Source of the DNA: VAXT01 sp963698015
GTDB taxonomy: Bacteria; Actinomycetota; Thermoleophilia; Gaiellales; Gaiellaceae
Direction of reading: 5' to 3'
Length of the DNA stretch: 64,000 nucleotides
Assembly: GCA_963698015.1 (NCBI GenBank)
Contig: OY969109.1
Span: 1,240,001-1,304,000 of the forward strand
The notes under the pieces are model-generated. The model did not search any database, was not told where the DNA came from, and saw only the letters and a program-made list of their open reading frames with translations. A program made the position numbers and the translations under genes. Below, one piece after another: positions 51,599 through 58,968 of the stretch. Each line of letters opens with the position of its first letter. The first letter of the stretch is position 1.

Positions 51599-52153
51599 GT
51601 GCCAGTCGCGGAAACCGACGCACAACTCGTCGCCCGCTGCCGCTCGGGAGACGACGACGCGTGGCGCGAGCTCGTCGATCGCTTCTCGCGTTACGTGTAC
51701 GCAATCTCCGTCCAGGCCTTTCGCCTCCCGGAGGCGGACGCCGAGGATGTGTTCCAGGAGGTCTTCGCCCGCGCATACCAGAACCTGCCGAAACTCCGGA
51801 ACGACGCAGCGATCCGTCCCTGGCTGGCCCAGCTGACGCGGAGGCTCTGCCTGGACACGATTCGCGCCGGAGCGCGCGAGCAGCCGGGCGAGATCCCCGA
51901 GCCGTCGGGTGTCGACGACACGATCGCGACCCTCGACGAGGCCCTCTTCATCCACGACGCGCTCGCGACGCTTTCCAGCAACTGCCGCGAGATCCTCGAC
52001 CGCTTCTTCGCCCAGGACGAGAGCTACCGGTTGATCGGCGAGGCGCTCGACCTCCCGGCGGGCACGATCGCGAGCCGCATCTCCCGCTGCCTCGTCAAGC
52101 TCCGAACCGAGCTCGAGGGAAGAAATCCGGTCCCTGCGGAGTCTGGTGGTTGA
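51599..52153 (+). CDS. ECF-type RNA polymerase sigma factor
   Basis: 184 aa. Sigma region 2: 'LVARCRSGDDDAWRELVDRFSRYVYAISVQAFRLPEADAEDVFQEVFARAYQNLP'. Region 4: 'LSSNCREILDRFFAQDESYRLIGEALDLPAGTIASRISRCLVKLRTEL'. No anti-sigma factor with a membrane helix is adjacent; the next gene encodes an 83-aa protein. It may drive the downstream cluster (FTCD-like, subtilase, GAF). GTG 51599 is supported by the -10 box; the earlier in-frame start at 51530 would include unrelated residues. Confidence 0.9.
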   Translation: MPVAETDAQLVARCRSGDDDAWRELVDRFSRYVYAISVQAFRLPEADAEDVFQEVFARAYQNLPKLRNDAAIRPWLAQLTRRLCLDTIRAGAREQPGEIPEPSGVDDTIATLDEALFIHDALATLSSNCREILDRFFAQDESYRLIGEALDLPAGTIASRISRCLVKLRTELEGRNPVPAESGG

Positions 52154-52159
52154 TCACGT

Positions 52160-52411
52160 ATGCGTAACTACGACGAGGAAACCCTGGCTTTGCTGCTTCG
52201 CACTCTTCCCGCCGCTCCCGAGGCGTGGGTCAAGGCTGCGCAGGAGATTCCGCTCGCGCGGAGAGGTCTGGACGACATCGTCGAGCGCGCTCGGGCGGAT
52301 CAGGCCTTTCGCGAGGCGCTGATCGCGGACACCGAGAACACGCTCGAAGGGGCCGGATACGACCACGATCCGAGCCTGCTGGACGCCGTTCGCGAGCGCT
52401 TCTCCTCGTAA
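52160..52411 (+). CDS. 83-aa protein of unknown function, coupled to the sigma factor gene
   Basis: Helical, acidic: 'DEETLALLLRTLPAAPEAWVKAAQEIPLARRGLDDIVERARADQAFREALIADTENTLEGAGYDHDPSLLDAVRERFSS'-type sequence (quoted in part: 'LLRTLPAAPEAWVKAAQEIP', 'ADQAFREALIADTENTLEGA'). The second half resembles the helical leader of NHLP/Nif11-like precursor peptides ('D-x-x-F-R-E-x-L-x-x-D'), but the usual Gly-Gly cleavage site is absent. It starts 6 bp after the sigma stop. It might be an anti-sigma-like partner or a substrate of the downstream protease; both are guesses. Confidence 0.65.
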   Translation: MRNYDEETLALLLRTLPAAPEAWVKAAQEIPLARRGLDDIVERARADQAFREALIADTENTLEGAGYDHDPSLLDAVRERFSS

Positions 52412-52431
52412 AGGCAGAAAATGGTCCCGGC

Positions 52432-53019
52432 ATGTCCGGCGACCTGCTTGACGCACCCCTCGGCGAGCTGCTCGACATGCTCGCGGGCGACACACCGTCC
52501 CCTGGAGGGGGCTCCGCCGCGGCGATCGCCGTCGCCATGGCGGCCGGGCTCGTCTCGAAGGTGGCGCGCGCCTCGCACGGCTACTGGCAGGAGTCCGGCG
52601 GCGTGATCGGCCAGGCCGAGACCTTCCGCGCTCGCGTGGCTCCGCTCGCCCAGGCCGACGCGGAGGCCTACGACGAGGCGCTCGCCGCGCTGCGCGGCCG
52701 CGAGGAGCTGGCCGAGCGTTACCGCGACCAGCAGCTGCGCGCGGCGCTCGAGCGCGCCGCGGAGATCCCGATGCGCATCGCGGAAACTGGCTGCGACCTC
52801 GCGTGCCTTGCCGCGCTGCTCGTCGAGAACGGAAACCCGGAGGTCCGTGCCGACGCAGTCGCCGCGTCGATCCTCGCGTGGAGCGGCGCCCGCGTGGCCG
52901 CGGCGCTCGTGGAGACGAACCTGGGCGCAACGGAGGACGACCCGAGGGTGCGCCACGTCCGAACGCTCGTCGCGGCCGCCGCCGAGGCCTCGGAGCGGGC
53001 CCTCGCCGCGGCCGGGTAA
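52432..53019 (+). CDS. Cyclodeaminase/cyclohydrolase-family protein (FTCD_C)
   Basis: 195 aa, one FTCD_C domain: 'LDAPLGELLDMLAGDTPSPGGGSAAAIAVAMAAGLVSKVA' is the hallmark, with the long helical bundle after it. Relatives are formimidoyl-THF cyclodeaminase and methenyl-THF cyclohydrolase (FchA). It probably acts in cytoplasmic one-carbon folate metabolism. ATG 52432 was chosen because the family begins with this segment; the open frame continues upstream through other genes. Confidence 0.88.
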   Translation: MSGDLLDAPLGELLDMLAGDTPSPGGGSAAAIAVAMAAGLVSKVARASHGYWQESGGVIGQAETFRARVAPLAQADAEAYDEALAALRGREELAERYRDQQLRAALERAAEIPMRIAETGCDLACLAALLVENGNPEVRADAVAASILAWSGARVAAALVETNLGATEDDPRVRHVRTLVAAAAEASERALAAAG

Positions 53020-53025
53020 CCGTCG

Positions 53026-53031
53026 TACGAT
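53026..53031 (+). promoter_or_regulatory. -10 box of leaderless promoter for the subtilase gene
   Basis: TACGAT ends 6 nt before ATG 53038. Confidence 0.55.
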
Positions 53032-53037
53032 CCACCC

Positions 53038-53892
53038 ATGGCCCGACCGGATCCCAACCAGGAACAGGAGCCGCGCGGCGAGCTGCGGCCCGCCTGGAGC
53101 CTGCCCGCAGGAGCGGGCGCGGAGATCTCGCTGCCGGTCGAATGGCCCGGCGAGATCACGCGGGAGTGGGCGTGGGGCGACTCGACGGGCAAGGGAGTTC
53201 GCGTCTGCATCCTCGACAGCGGCGTCGACGCGGAGCACCCGCTCGTCGGACGCGTCCAGCACGCGGTGGCCGTCTCGCTCGACGCGAACGGCGAAGCCGT
53301 GGTCGCCGACGACACGGAGGGCGACCTCTGTGGGCACGGGACCGCCTGCGCGGGGATCGTCCGTGCGCTCGCACCGGACTGCGAGCTGACGAGCGTCCGC
53401 GTGCTCGGGGCCGGCTTCACCGGGAGCGGAGACGTCCTTCTGGCCGGCCTGCGCTGGGCGGTCGAACAGGGCTTCGACGTCGTGAACATGAGCCTGTCGA
53501 CGACGAAGCGGCAGTTCGCCGGGATCCTCCACGAGCTCACCGACCGCGCGTATTTCCGACGCACGGTGCTCGTCGCATCGGCCCACAACATGCCGGTCGA
53601 GAGCTACCCGTGGCGCTTCTCCTCGGTCATCTCCGTCGGCAGCCACGAGGAGCCGGACGCGCTGACCTTCTACTACAACCCGGATCCGCCGGTCGAGTTC
53701 TTCGCGCGTGGCGTCGACGTCGAGGTCGCCTGGACGGGCGGAGCCCGCATCCGCTGCACGGGGAACAGCTTCGCGACGCCGCACATGACCGGCCTGTGCG
53801 CGCTCGTCCTCGCCAAGCACCCGGATCTGACGCCGTTTCAGCTCAAGAGCGTTCTCTACCTGACATCGTCGAACGTAGGAGGAGGTCGATGA
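53038..53892 (+). CDS. Intracellular subtilisin-like (S8) serine protease
   Basis: 284 aa. The triad is complete: Asp in 'VCILDSGVDAEHPLVGRV', His in 'GDLCGHGTACAGIVRALAP' and Ser in 'CTGNSFATPHMTGLCALVL'. There is no signal peptide or propeptide, so it should act in the cytoplasm, like intracellular subtilases or the maturation proteases of peptide gene clusters (PatA/PatG-like). The neighbouring 83-aa and repeat-rich small proteins could be substrates. Its stop overlaps the start of the GAF gene. Confidence 0.9.
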   Translation: MARPDPNQEQEPRGELRPAWSLPAGAGAEISLPVEWPGEITREWAWGDSTGKGVRVCILDSGVDAEHPLVGRVQHAVAVSLDANGEAVVADDTEGDLCGHGTACAGIVRALAPDCELTSVRVLGAGFTGSGDVLLAGLRWAVEQGFDVVNMSLSTTKRQFAGILHELTDRAYFRRTVLVASAHNMPVESYPWRFSSVISVGSHEEPDALTFYYNPDPPVEFFARGVDVEVAWTGGARIRCTGNSFATPHMTGLCALVLAKHPDLTPFQLKSVLYLTSSNVGGGR

Positions 53893-54539
53893 GCGAAGAG
53901 CTCAAGGCCGCGGTTGCCGCGGGCGTGGTCGGATCGCAGGACACGTTTCGCTCCCTGCTCGAGTCCGTCGTCGAGGTTGCGCGGGCGATCTTCAGCGCCA
54001 AGGCGTCGTCGATCTTCATCCTCGACGAGGAGACGGACGAGCTCGTCTTCGAGGCGATCGCCGGATACGGGGCCGACACGCTCCTCGGGCAGCGCTTCCC
54101 GTCGAGCACGGGCATCGCCGGCTGGGTGCTCGTCACGCGCCAGCCGCTCGTGATCGAGGACGTGACCGAGGATCCGCGCTTCGCGAAGAACTTCGCGGAG
54201 ACGACGGGCTATGTCCCGAAGGGTCTGATGGCCGTCCCGCTGCTCCACGAGGAGCGGGCTCTCGGCGTGCTCGAGGTGCTCGACCGGCCACAGCGCTCGC
54301 AGTTCTCGCTCGTCGAGATGGACCTCCTGGGCCTGTTCGCCAACCAGGCCGCGATCGCGCTCGACCTCTTGCGCAGGGCACGGCGCGCCGAAGCGGTGCT
54401 TGCCTCGAGCGGCGACGGCGCCGACGTGGTCGCCCGGCTGGCAATGACGGTGGAGAGTCTGGAGGACGAGCAGCGCGCCGCTGCGTTGCGGACGCTGGCA
54501 GCGCTCGAGGAGGTCTTGAGACGCAACGAGGGCGGCTGA
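53889..54539 (+). CDS. GAF-domain protein
   Basis: 216 aa. A GAF domain covers residues ~20-165: 'TFRSLLESVVEVARAIFSAKASSIFILDEETDELVFEAIAGYGADTLLGQRFPSSTGIAGWVLVTRQPLVIEDV', then 'LMAVPLLHEERALGVLEVLDRPQRSQFSLVEMDLLGLFANQAAIAL'. A helical C-terminal tail (~170-216) may dimerise. No output domain. It overlaps the protease stop (ATGA) with AGGAGG upstream, so protease and GAF protein are co-translated; the GAF protein may sense a ligand and control the protease. Confidence 0.88.
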   Translation: MSEELKAAVAAGVVGSQDTFRSLLESVVEVARAIFSAKASSIFILDEETDELVFEAIAGYGADTLLGQRFPSSTGIAGWVLVTRQPLVIEDVTEDPRFAKNFAETTGYVPKGLMAVPLLHEERALGVLEVLDRPQRSQFSLVEMDLLGLFANQAAIALDLLRRARRAEAVLASSGDGADVVARLAMTVESLEDEQRAAALRTLAALEEVLRRNEGG

Positions 54540-54573
54540 GCCGCCCTCGCATTAGCGCGCGCTTCGTTCGCGA

Positions 54574-54852
54574 CTAGCCGACGTTCTGATCTGTCGGTGT
54601 GCCGACGTTCTGACCGATGTTCTGCTCGGTCGTGCCGACGTTCTGGCCGATGTTCTGGCCGATGAGGGCGTGGCCCTCGACGTCCGGCTCGTCGTCGTCG
54701 TCGTCGTCGGTGTGGCCGACGTTCTGACCGATGTTCTGCTCGGTCGTGCCGACGTTCTGGCCGATGTTCTGGCCGCGGAGGCTGTGCCCCTCGACGTCGC
54801 CGACGTTCTGGTCGCGATCCTCGCCCGAGGTCTGCTCGCGATCTTCAGTCAC
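54574..54852 (-). CDS. Asn-Ile-Gly repeat peptide, low complexity
   Basis: 92 aa. Two near-identical units at residues 19-46 and 57-83, each 'DVEGHxLxGQNIGQNVG' then 'TTEQNIGQNVG', separated by a run of Asp. Further QNVG repeats open and close the protein. The GTG start has AAAGGAG 5 nt upstream, so it is a real gene. Gln-Asn-Ile/Val-Gly repeats can stack as beta-solenoid or amyloid; the DVEGH units also recall repeated core peptides of RiPP precursors. Convergent with the GAF gene of the protease cluster. Function unknown. Confidence 0.72.
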   Translation of the reverse strand: MTEDREQTSGEDRDQNVGDVEGHSLRGQNIGQNVGTTEQNIGQNVGHTDDDDDDEPDVEGHALIGQNIGQNVGTTEQNIGQNVGTPTDQNVG

Positions 54853-54995
54853 TGTTTCTCCTTTCGCTGCATGCCGCCTTGCATCGATGTGACGCTAACA
54901 AGACGACCGCGGATGGAGAAATCTTCCCTCTTTTCGATGCGATCGGTCAATAGCGGCCCCTAGCCTCGTCGCGACGACCCTGCAATTGTTCTCCT

Positions 54996-56660
54996 GTGCT
55001 CGGTTCGTTCCGCGAGCGGTTCGGGGAATCGATGGATGCGTTCCGGGCCGTCGTCACCAGTCCCGCGCTGCGCCGCGTCGAGCTCTCCTGGGCCGCTTCG
55101 ATCACCGCGTACTGGGCGTTCATCATTGCGCTGGCCGTCTATGCGTACGACCAGGGCGGCGCGGCCGGGGTCGGGCTCGTCGGGGTGATCCGCGTCCTGC
55201 CCGCCTTCATCGCAGCGCCGTTCGCAGGCGTGCTCGGCGATCGCTATCGCCGCGAGCTCCTGCTCGTGATCCTCTCGTTCGTCCGGGCCGGCTTCATGGC
55301 CGCGACCGCGGTCGTCCTCTTCGCGGGCGGGGCGACCTGGCTCGTCTACACACTGAGCGCAGGCGTCGCGCTCATGGCCAGCACGGTGCGCCCGATGCAG
55401 TCCGCATTGCTCCCCCAGCTCGCGAAGACGACGGAGGAGCTGACTGCGGCGAACCTCGTCCTGACCACTGTCGAGAGCTCTGGGATCTTCCTCGGGCCCG
55501 CGCTCGGCGGGATCCTGCTCGCCGCGACGAACACGCAGACCGTCTTCGCCGCGGCCGCGGTTGCATTCGTCGGCGCGTCGGCGCTGCTCGTCGGGCTGAA
55601 GGTCGAGGCCGCTCCGGAGCGCGACGTCGAGGGCAGCTTCATGCGCGAGTTCTTCGGCGGCTTCGGGGCGATCGCGAACGACCGGAAGCTCGCGCTGATC
55701 GTGACCTTGTACGGAATCCAGACGTTCGTCGCCGGCGCGCTCAACGTCCTGATCGTCGTCGCCGCGCTCGAGCTGCTCGATCTCGGACAGGCGGGAGTGG
55801 GTTTCATGAACTCGGCGGTCGGGATCGGCGGGCTGTTCGGCGCGGTCGCAGCGTTTGCCCTGGTCGGGCGGCAGCGCCTCGCCTCCGACTTCGCTTTCGG
55901 CCTGCTGCTCTGGGGGATCCCGATCGCGCTGATCGGCATCTTCCCGCGGCCGCCGCTGGCGCTGATCCTGCTCGCGATCGTGGGCATCGGGAACACGGTC
56001 GTCGACGTCGCCGCGCTGACGCTCCTGCAGCGGACGGTGCCGGACGAGGTGCTGACCCGCGTGTTCGGGGTGATCCAGAGCGTCTTCATCGGGACCGTCG
56101 GGCTCGGCGCGATCTTCGCCCCGCTGATGATCAACCTCGTCGGCATCCGCTGGGCGCTCATCCTCACGGGCGCGCTGTTGCCGCTGAGCGCCGGGCTCAC
56201 GTGGCGGCGGATCACGTCCCTCGACGCCGGCGTCGTCGCCCCGACGAAGGAGATCGCGCTGCTCCGGACGATCCCGCTCTTCAAGCCGCTCCCCGCGACG
56301 ACGATCGACGAGCTCGCGTTGAGCCTGATCCAGGTCCGGGCCGACGCTGGAACCGAGATCGTCCGCGAGGGCGACCACGGCGACCGCTTCTACGTCATCG
56401 ACTCCGGCGAGGTCGACGTGTCCGTCAATGGGGAGCACGTGGGGACGATGAGCGCCGGCGACCATTTCGGTGAGATCGCGCTCCTGCGTGACGTGCCGCG
56501 CACCGCGACGGTCACCGCCAAGAGCGAGGTCAGCCTCCACGCGCTCGAGCGCGACGAGTTCCTGAGCGCGGTCACCGGGCACCCCGCGAGCGTCGAGGCC
56601 GCGGACGCGATCGTCGCCAGTCGCCTGTCCGGACTCCGCCCGGGCATGGCCTCCGTCTGA
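54996..56660 (+). CDS. MFS transporter fused to a C-terminal cyclic-nucleotide-binding domain
   Basis: 554 aa. Residues ~15-410 hold 12 hydrophobic helices with motif A 'APFAGVLGDRYRRELLLVILSF'. Residues ~430-545 form a cNMP-binding (CAP_ED) domain: 'LFKPLPATTIDELALSLIQVRADAGTEIVREGDHGDRFYVIDSGEVDVSVNGEHVGTMSAGDHFGEIALLRDVPRTATVTAKSEVSLHALERDEF', with the phosphate-binding cassette 'FGEIALLRDVPRTATV' (Glu and Arg present). Transport is probably gated by cAMP or a related nucleotide. GTG 54996. Confidence 0.9.
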   Translation: MLGSFRERFGESMDAFRAVVTSPALRRVELSWAASITAYWAFIIALAVYAYDQGGAAGVGLVGVIRVLPAFIAAPFAGVLGDRYRRELLLVILSFVRAGFMAATAVVLFAGGATWLVYTLSAGVALMASTVRPMQSALLPQLAKTTEELTAANLVLTTVESSGIFLGPALGGILLAATNTQTVFAAAAVAFVGASALLVGLKVEAAPERDVEGSFMREFFGGFGAIANDRKLALIVTLYGIQTFVAGALNVLIVVAALELLDLGQAGVGFMNSAVGIGGLFGAVAAFALVGRQRLASDFAFGLLLWGIPIALIGIFPRPPLALILLAIVGIGNTVVDVAALTLLQRTVPDEVLTRVFGVIQSVFIGTVGLGAIFAPLMINLVGIRWALILTGALLPLSAGLTWRRITSLDAGVVAPTKEIALLRTIPLFKPLPATTIDELALSLIQVRADAGTEIVREGDHGDRFYVIDSGEVDVSVNGEHVGTMSAGDHFGEIALLRDVPRTATVTAKSEVSLHALERDEFLSAVTGHPASVEAADAIVASRLSGLRPGMASV

Positions 56661-56664
56661 GCGC

Positions 56665-57342
56665 CTAGCTGCGGTTGCCGCGGACCGGCTCGGTCGTTTC
56701 CGGCTGGGCGAAGGCGTAGAAGACGAGGTAGCTCATCGCGAGGAAGACGGTGAAGAGCACCATCACGGCCAGCGCCCGCGGGTGATCCTGCGGATGAGCG
56801 ACGTGCGGCAACAGCGACTGCACCAGGTGGCCGGGGCGCGTAAAGACGTCCCAGGAGTTCCAGCGCTCGAAGCGTCCGAGGTAGACGCCGAACGCGCCGA
56901 GCGCGAGGGTCGCGAACGCGAACACCCACGCGCGAGCGGCGCCGAAAGCGTCTCGAACGACTCCCTGCATCAGGTAGAGCGACGCGAACCCGAGCAAGAG
57001 CCCGCACCAGGCCGCTGACGAGACGAGCACGATGTCGTACCAGATGGGTGCCCCGGCCCAATCGTTGAGCCACTTGAAGTCGGTGACGATGTACAGCGCG
57101 TTCGGGAAGAACAGGAGCCAGAGCCCCCCGGCCGCCCAGAGCCGGTGGCGGCCCCGGCCCTTCCGGTAGCCGTCGTAGGCGTACACCGCGAGCCCGAACG
57201 GGATCCACGCGAGGAACAGGTTCCAGACGAGGTTCGTGAAGTAGTCGTTGCCTGTGTAGACGACGCGCACCGCAACCATCGCCACGACGAGGGCGGAGAG
57301 GCCTCCCAGGGAGGCGAGGATGGCGAGGCGCCGACGGCTCAT
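56665..57342 (-). CDS. DUF1361 membrane protein
   Basis: 225 aa with six or seven helices. 'NLVWNLFLAWIPFGLAVYAY', 'GLWLLFFPNALYIVTDFKWLN', 'WYDIVLVSSAAWCGLLLGFASLYLMQGVV' and 'FGVYLGRFERWNSWDVFTRP' are the family signatures. Function unknown; it occurs across actinobacteria and firmicutes. Convergent with the MFS-cNMP gene. ATG 57342 follows TAACCT by 7 nt. Confidence 0.92.
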   Translation of the reverse strand: MSRRRLAILASLGGLSALVVAMVAVRVVYTGNDYFTNLVWNLFLAWIPFGLAVYAYDGYRKGRGRHRLWAAGGLWLLFFPNALYIVTDFKWLNDWAGAPIWYDIVLVSSAAWCGLLLGFASLYLMQGVVRDAFGAARAWVFAFATLALGAFGVYLGRFERWNSWDVFTRPGHLVQSLLPHVAHPQDHPRALAVMVLFTVFLAMSYLVFYAFAQPETTEPVRGNRS

Positions 57343-57349
57343 CGCCCCT

Positions 57350-57355
57350 AGGTTA
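57350..57355 (-). promoter_or_regulatory. -10 box of leaderless promoter for the DUF1361 gene
   Basis: TAACCT on the minus strand, 7 nt before ATG 57342; it overlaps the stop codon of the GFA gene. Confidence 0.5.
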
Positions 57356-57775
57356 GCCGGGCTGTGGCGGAATGCTTTCCGGGTGCCGTGGAAGGCCGTC
57401 GTCCGGAATCGGCTCCCACGCGGCGGCGTAGGTCACGAACTGCCGGTACGAGGGCCGGACGCCGGGGTCGTCGTCGAAGGCGCTCATGCGGACCGACGAG
57501 ATCTCGTTCGTGTGCGGATTGACGCTCCAGAGCGCGGAGCCGCAGCCGGAGCAGAAAGCCTTTGGAAAGCCGTCGGGCGGCTCGTACGCGCGCACGAGGT
57601 CTTCGCCGGCCGTGATGCGGAGCGATCCGGGGACGATCCGGGCCTGCGGAGAGGCTGCGGTGCCGGTGCGCTTCTGGCAGCGCGTGCAGTGGCAGTAGCT
57701 GGCGGATGTGGGCGGCTCGGTGACCTCGAAGCGAACGCCTCCGCACAGGCAGCTACCGTTCAGCACCTCGGCCAC
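57353..57775 (-). CDS. GFA-family zinc protein (glutathione-dependent formaldehyde-activating fold)
   Basis: 140 aa. Zinc-binding cysteines in 'GSCLCGGVRFEV', 'YCHCTRCQKRTG' and 'AFCSGCGSALWSV' are those of the GFA/CENP-V family. Relatives react with thiol adducts of formaldehyde or are of unknown substrate. GTG 57775 follows TAGACT (57783-57788, minus) by 7 nt. Confidence 0.92.
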   Translation of the reverse strand: MAEVLNGSCLCGGVRFEVTEPPTSASYCHCTRCQKRTGTAASPQARIVPGSLRITAGEDLVRAYEPPDGFPKAFCSGCGSALWSVNPHTNEISSVRMSAFDDDPGVRPSYRQFVTYAAAWEPIPDDGLPRHPESIPPQPG

Positions 57776-57782
57776 GAGTGGG

Positions 57783-57788
57783 AGTCTA
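57783..57788 (-). promoter_or_regulatory. -10 box of leaderless promoter for the GFA gene
   Basis: TAGACT on the minus strand, 7 nt before GTG 57775. Confidence 0.5.
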
Positions 57789-57802
57789 CGGCCGGCGCGG
57801 AT

Positions 57803-57971
57803 CTAGGAGGGTTTGGCGAAATATGGTCTGAGCCGCCGGGCCGCGCTGCTCGCCCCGACGCCGGGTCCTCAGTCGCCCCGGTAATGGCGATTACCGGGGC
57901 TCCCTGCGTCCGCGGCCTCGGAACGAGCATCGCACCCCGGCGACGAGCAACATTCCGCCAAACCCTCCTAG
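57803..57971. repeat. 169-bp element with 16-bp terminal inverted repeats and a central hairpin (MITE-like)
   Basis: The arms CTAGGAGGGTTTGGCG (57803-57818) and CGCCAAACCCTCCTAG (57956-57971) are perfect inverted copies. In between lies an 11-bp perfect stem GCCCCGGTAAT / ATTACCGGGGC with a GGCG loop (57875-57900). The right arm contains the stop codon of the adjacent gene. No clear target-site duplication. It could be a miniature transposable element or a strong bidirectional terminator. Confidence 0.65.
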
Positions 57972-58360
57972 AGGGCGGCGGCGATCGTGGCGAGCCCGGC
58001 GGGACCAAGGAGCTCCGTCGCCCGGCGCAGCGCCTGGAGAACAGCGGTGCCTGCACCTACGAGAGCTCCCGCCTCCTTCAGCGTGTGTGCAGCTGCGCCG
58101 AGGTGCTCTCCGACCTTGTACCGATCCGGCTTCGTCGCCTCGGCCTCTTGGGCCGCGGCGTCGAGCGAGTGGCTCACCGTCTCGAGCAGGGGAGGTGAGA
58201 GACCCAGCCCAGCGACCTCTTCCCGTGTTCGCGCGATCGTTCGGCGGAGCTCGACGGTCTCCCACGTCGCGGTCGCGTGAATGCCGCCCTCGATCGTCGC
58301 ATCGCCGCCGATGTTCTGGATGCTCGCCGCGTTCTGCTGTCCGATGTTGAAGGTCGCCAT
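57968..58360 (-). CDS. Helical protein with N-terminal Asn/Gly-rich amyloid-like motif
   Basis: 130 aa. Residues 4-26 read F-N-I-G-Q-Q-N-A-A-S-I-Q-N-I-G-G-D then ATIEGG, a pattern seen at the ends of bacterial amyloid-signalling (BASS/RHIM-like) proteins. The rest (~33-130) is a helical bundle ('ETVELRRTIARTREEVAGLG', 'LLETVSHSLDAAAQEAEATK', 'HTLKEAGALVGAGTAVLQALRRATELLG') ending in a hydrophobic helix. No enzyme motif. It starts 7 bp after the stop of the gene at 58368, which carries the same motif, so the two form an operon. The role as amyloid-templated effector is inference. Confidence 0.75.
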   Translation of the reverse strand: MATFNIGQQNAASIQNIGGDATIEGGIHATATWETVELRRTIARTREEVAGLGLSPPLLETVSHSLDAAAQEAEATKPDRYKVGEHLGAAAHTLKEAGALVGAGTAVLQALRRATELLGPAGLATIAAAL

Positions 58361-58367
58361 GACTCCC

Positions 58368-58694
58368 CTAGCGCCTTCCCAGGACGCGGCCGAGCAGCGA
58401 GACCACGATCCCGACGCTGAACAGGGTCACTGCCGGCTGCCAGATCGTCGCAACCGCCCCGGTGTAGTACGAGGCGTTCGAGGGCCAGAAGTCGTTCGCC
58501 TGGAGCGTGTTGGCGGTCCTGATTCCGGTCAGGACGAGCAGACCGAGGCCCGTCAGCCAGAGGGCGAGCCCCAGGAGGGAGATCACGCGCGGAACTCGAG
58601 ACCGGCGTTCACCCGCGTAGACCGTCTGGCCACCGCCGATGTTGGTGATTGCCGCAGCCGCTTGGTTCTCGATGTCGAAGGTGACTTCATCCAT
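58368..58694 (-). CDS. Two-TM membrane protein with the same N-terminal Asn/Gly-rich motif
   Basis: 108 aa. Residues 6-28 (F-D-I-E-N-Q-A-A-A-A-I-T-N-I-G-G-G-Q-T then VYAG) align with the neighbour's motif: F-[ND]-I-x2-Q-x-A-A-x-I-x-N-I-G-G. A basic linker (ERRSRVPR) leads to two membrane helices (VISLLGLALWLTGLGLLVLTG and WQPAVTLFSVGIVVSLLGRVLG). AAAGGAGG lies 7 nt before the ATG. A membrane protein and a soluble helical partner with a common aggregation-prone tag would fit a signalling or pore-forming pair. Function unknown. Confidence 0.78.
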   Translation of the reverse strand: MDEVTFDIENQAAAAITNIGGGQTVYAGERRSRVPRVISLLGLALWLTGLGLLVLTGIRTANTLQANDFWPSNASYYTGAVATIWQPAVTLFSVGIVVSLLGRVLGRR

Positions 58695-58831
58695 GTCACC
58701 GCCTCCTTTGTGTTGCGACTGTGTCTACAGGACGGGTGGCGGGGTCGCGTTCTTCCCGCAAGCCACGGCTTGTGGGGCACGCCATTGCCCAAACGCTGCC
58801 CACGGCCCTGGCCGTTGACGACGTAAAAGAC

Positions 58832-58857
58832 GAAAGCCTCGCCTTAGCGGGGCTTTC
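58832..58857 (-). terminator. Factor-independent terminator of tRNA-Val
   Basis: Stem GAAAGCCTCGC / GCGGGGCTTTC (11 bp, one G-T pair) with loop CTTA. On the minus strand it is followed by GTCTTTTACG, a short T-run, directly downstream of tRNA-Val. Confidence 0.75.
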
Positions 58858-58863
58858 TGCTTG

Positions 58864-58936
58864 TGGGCGGTGACAGGATCGAACTGCCGACCTCCTGCTT
58901 GTAAGGCAGGCGCTCTCCCAGCTGAGCTAACCGCCC
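58864..58936 (-). tRNA. tRNA-Val(TAC)
   Basis: 73 nt. Acceptor GGGCGGT / ACCGCCC, D arm GCTCAGCTGGGAGAGC, anticodon stem CCTGC / GCAGG with loop CTTACAA (anticodon TAC), and T loop TTCGATC. CCA not encoded. Confidence 0.97.
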
Positions 58937-58968
58937 GTTGACGCTCTCTCGAGCCAGTCTAGAGGCCG

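Noticed and set aside
52803..53888. Upstream extension of the GAF protein to 578 aa
   Set aside because: The extension is the off-frame of the cyclodeaminase and subtilase genes; ATG 53889 has a ribosome-binding site.
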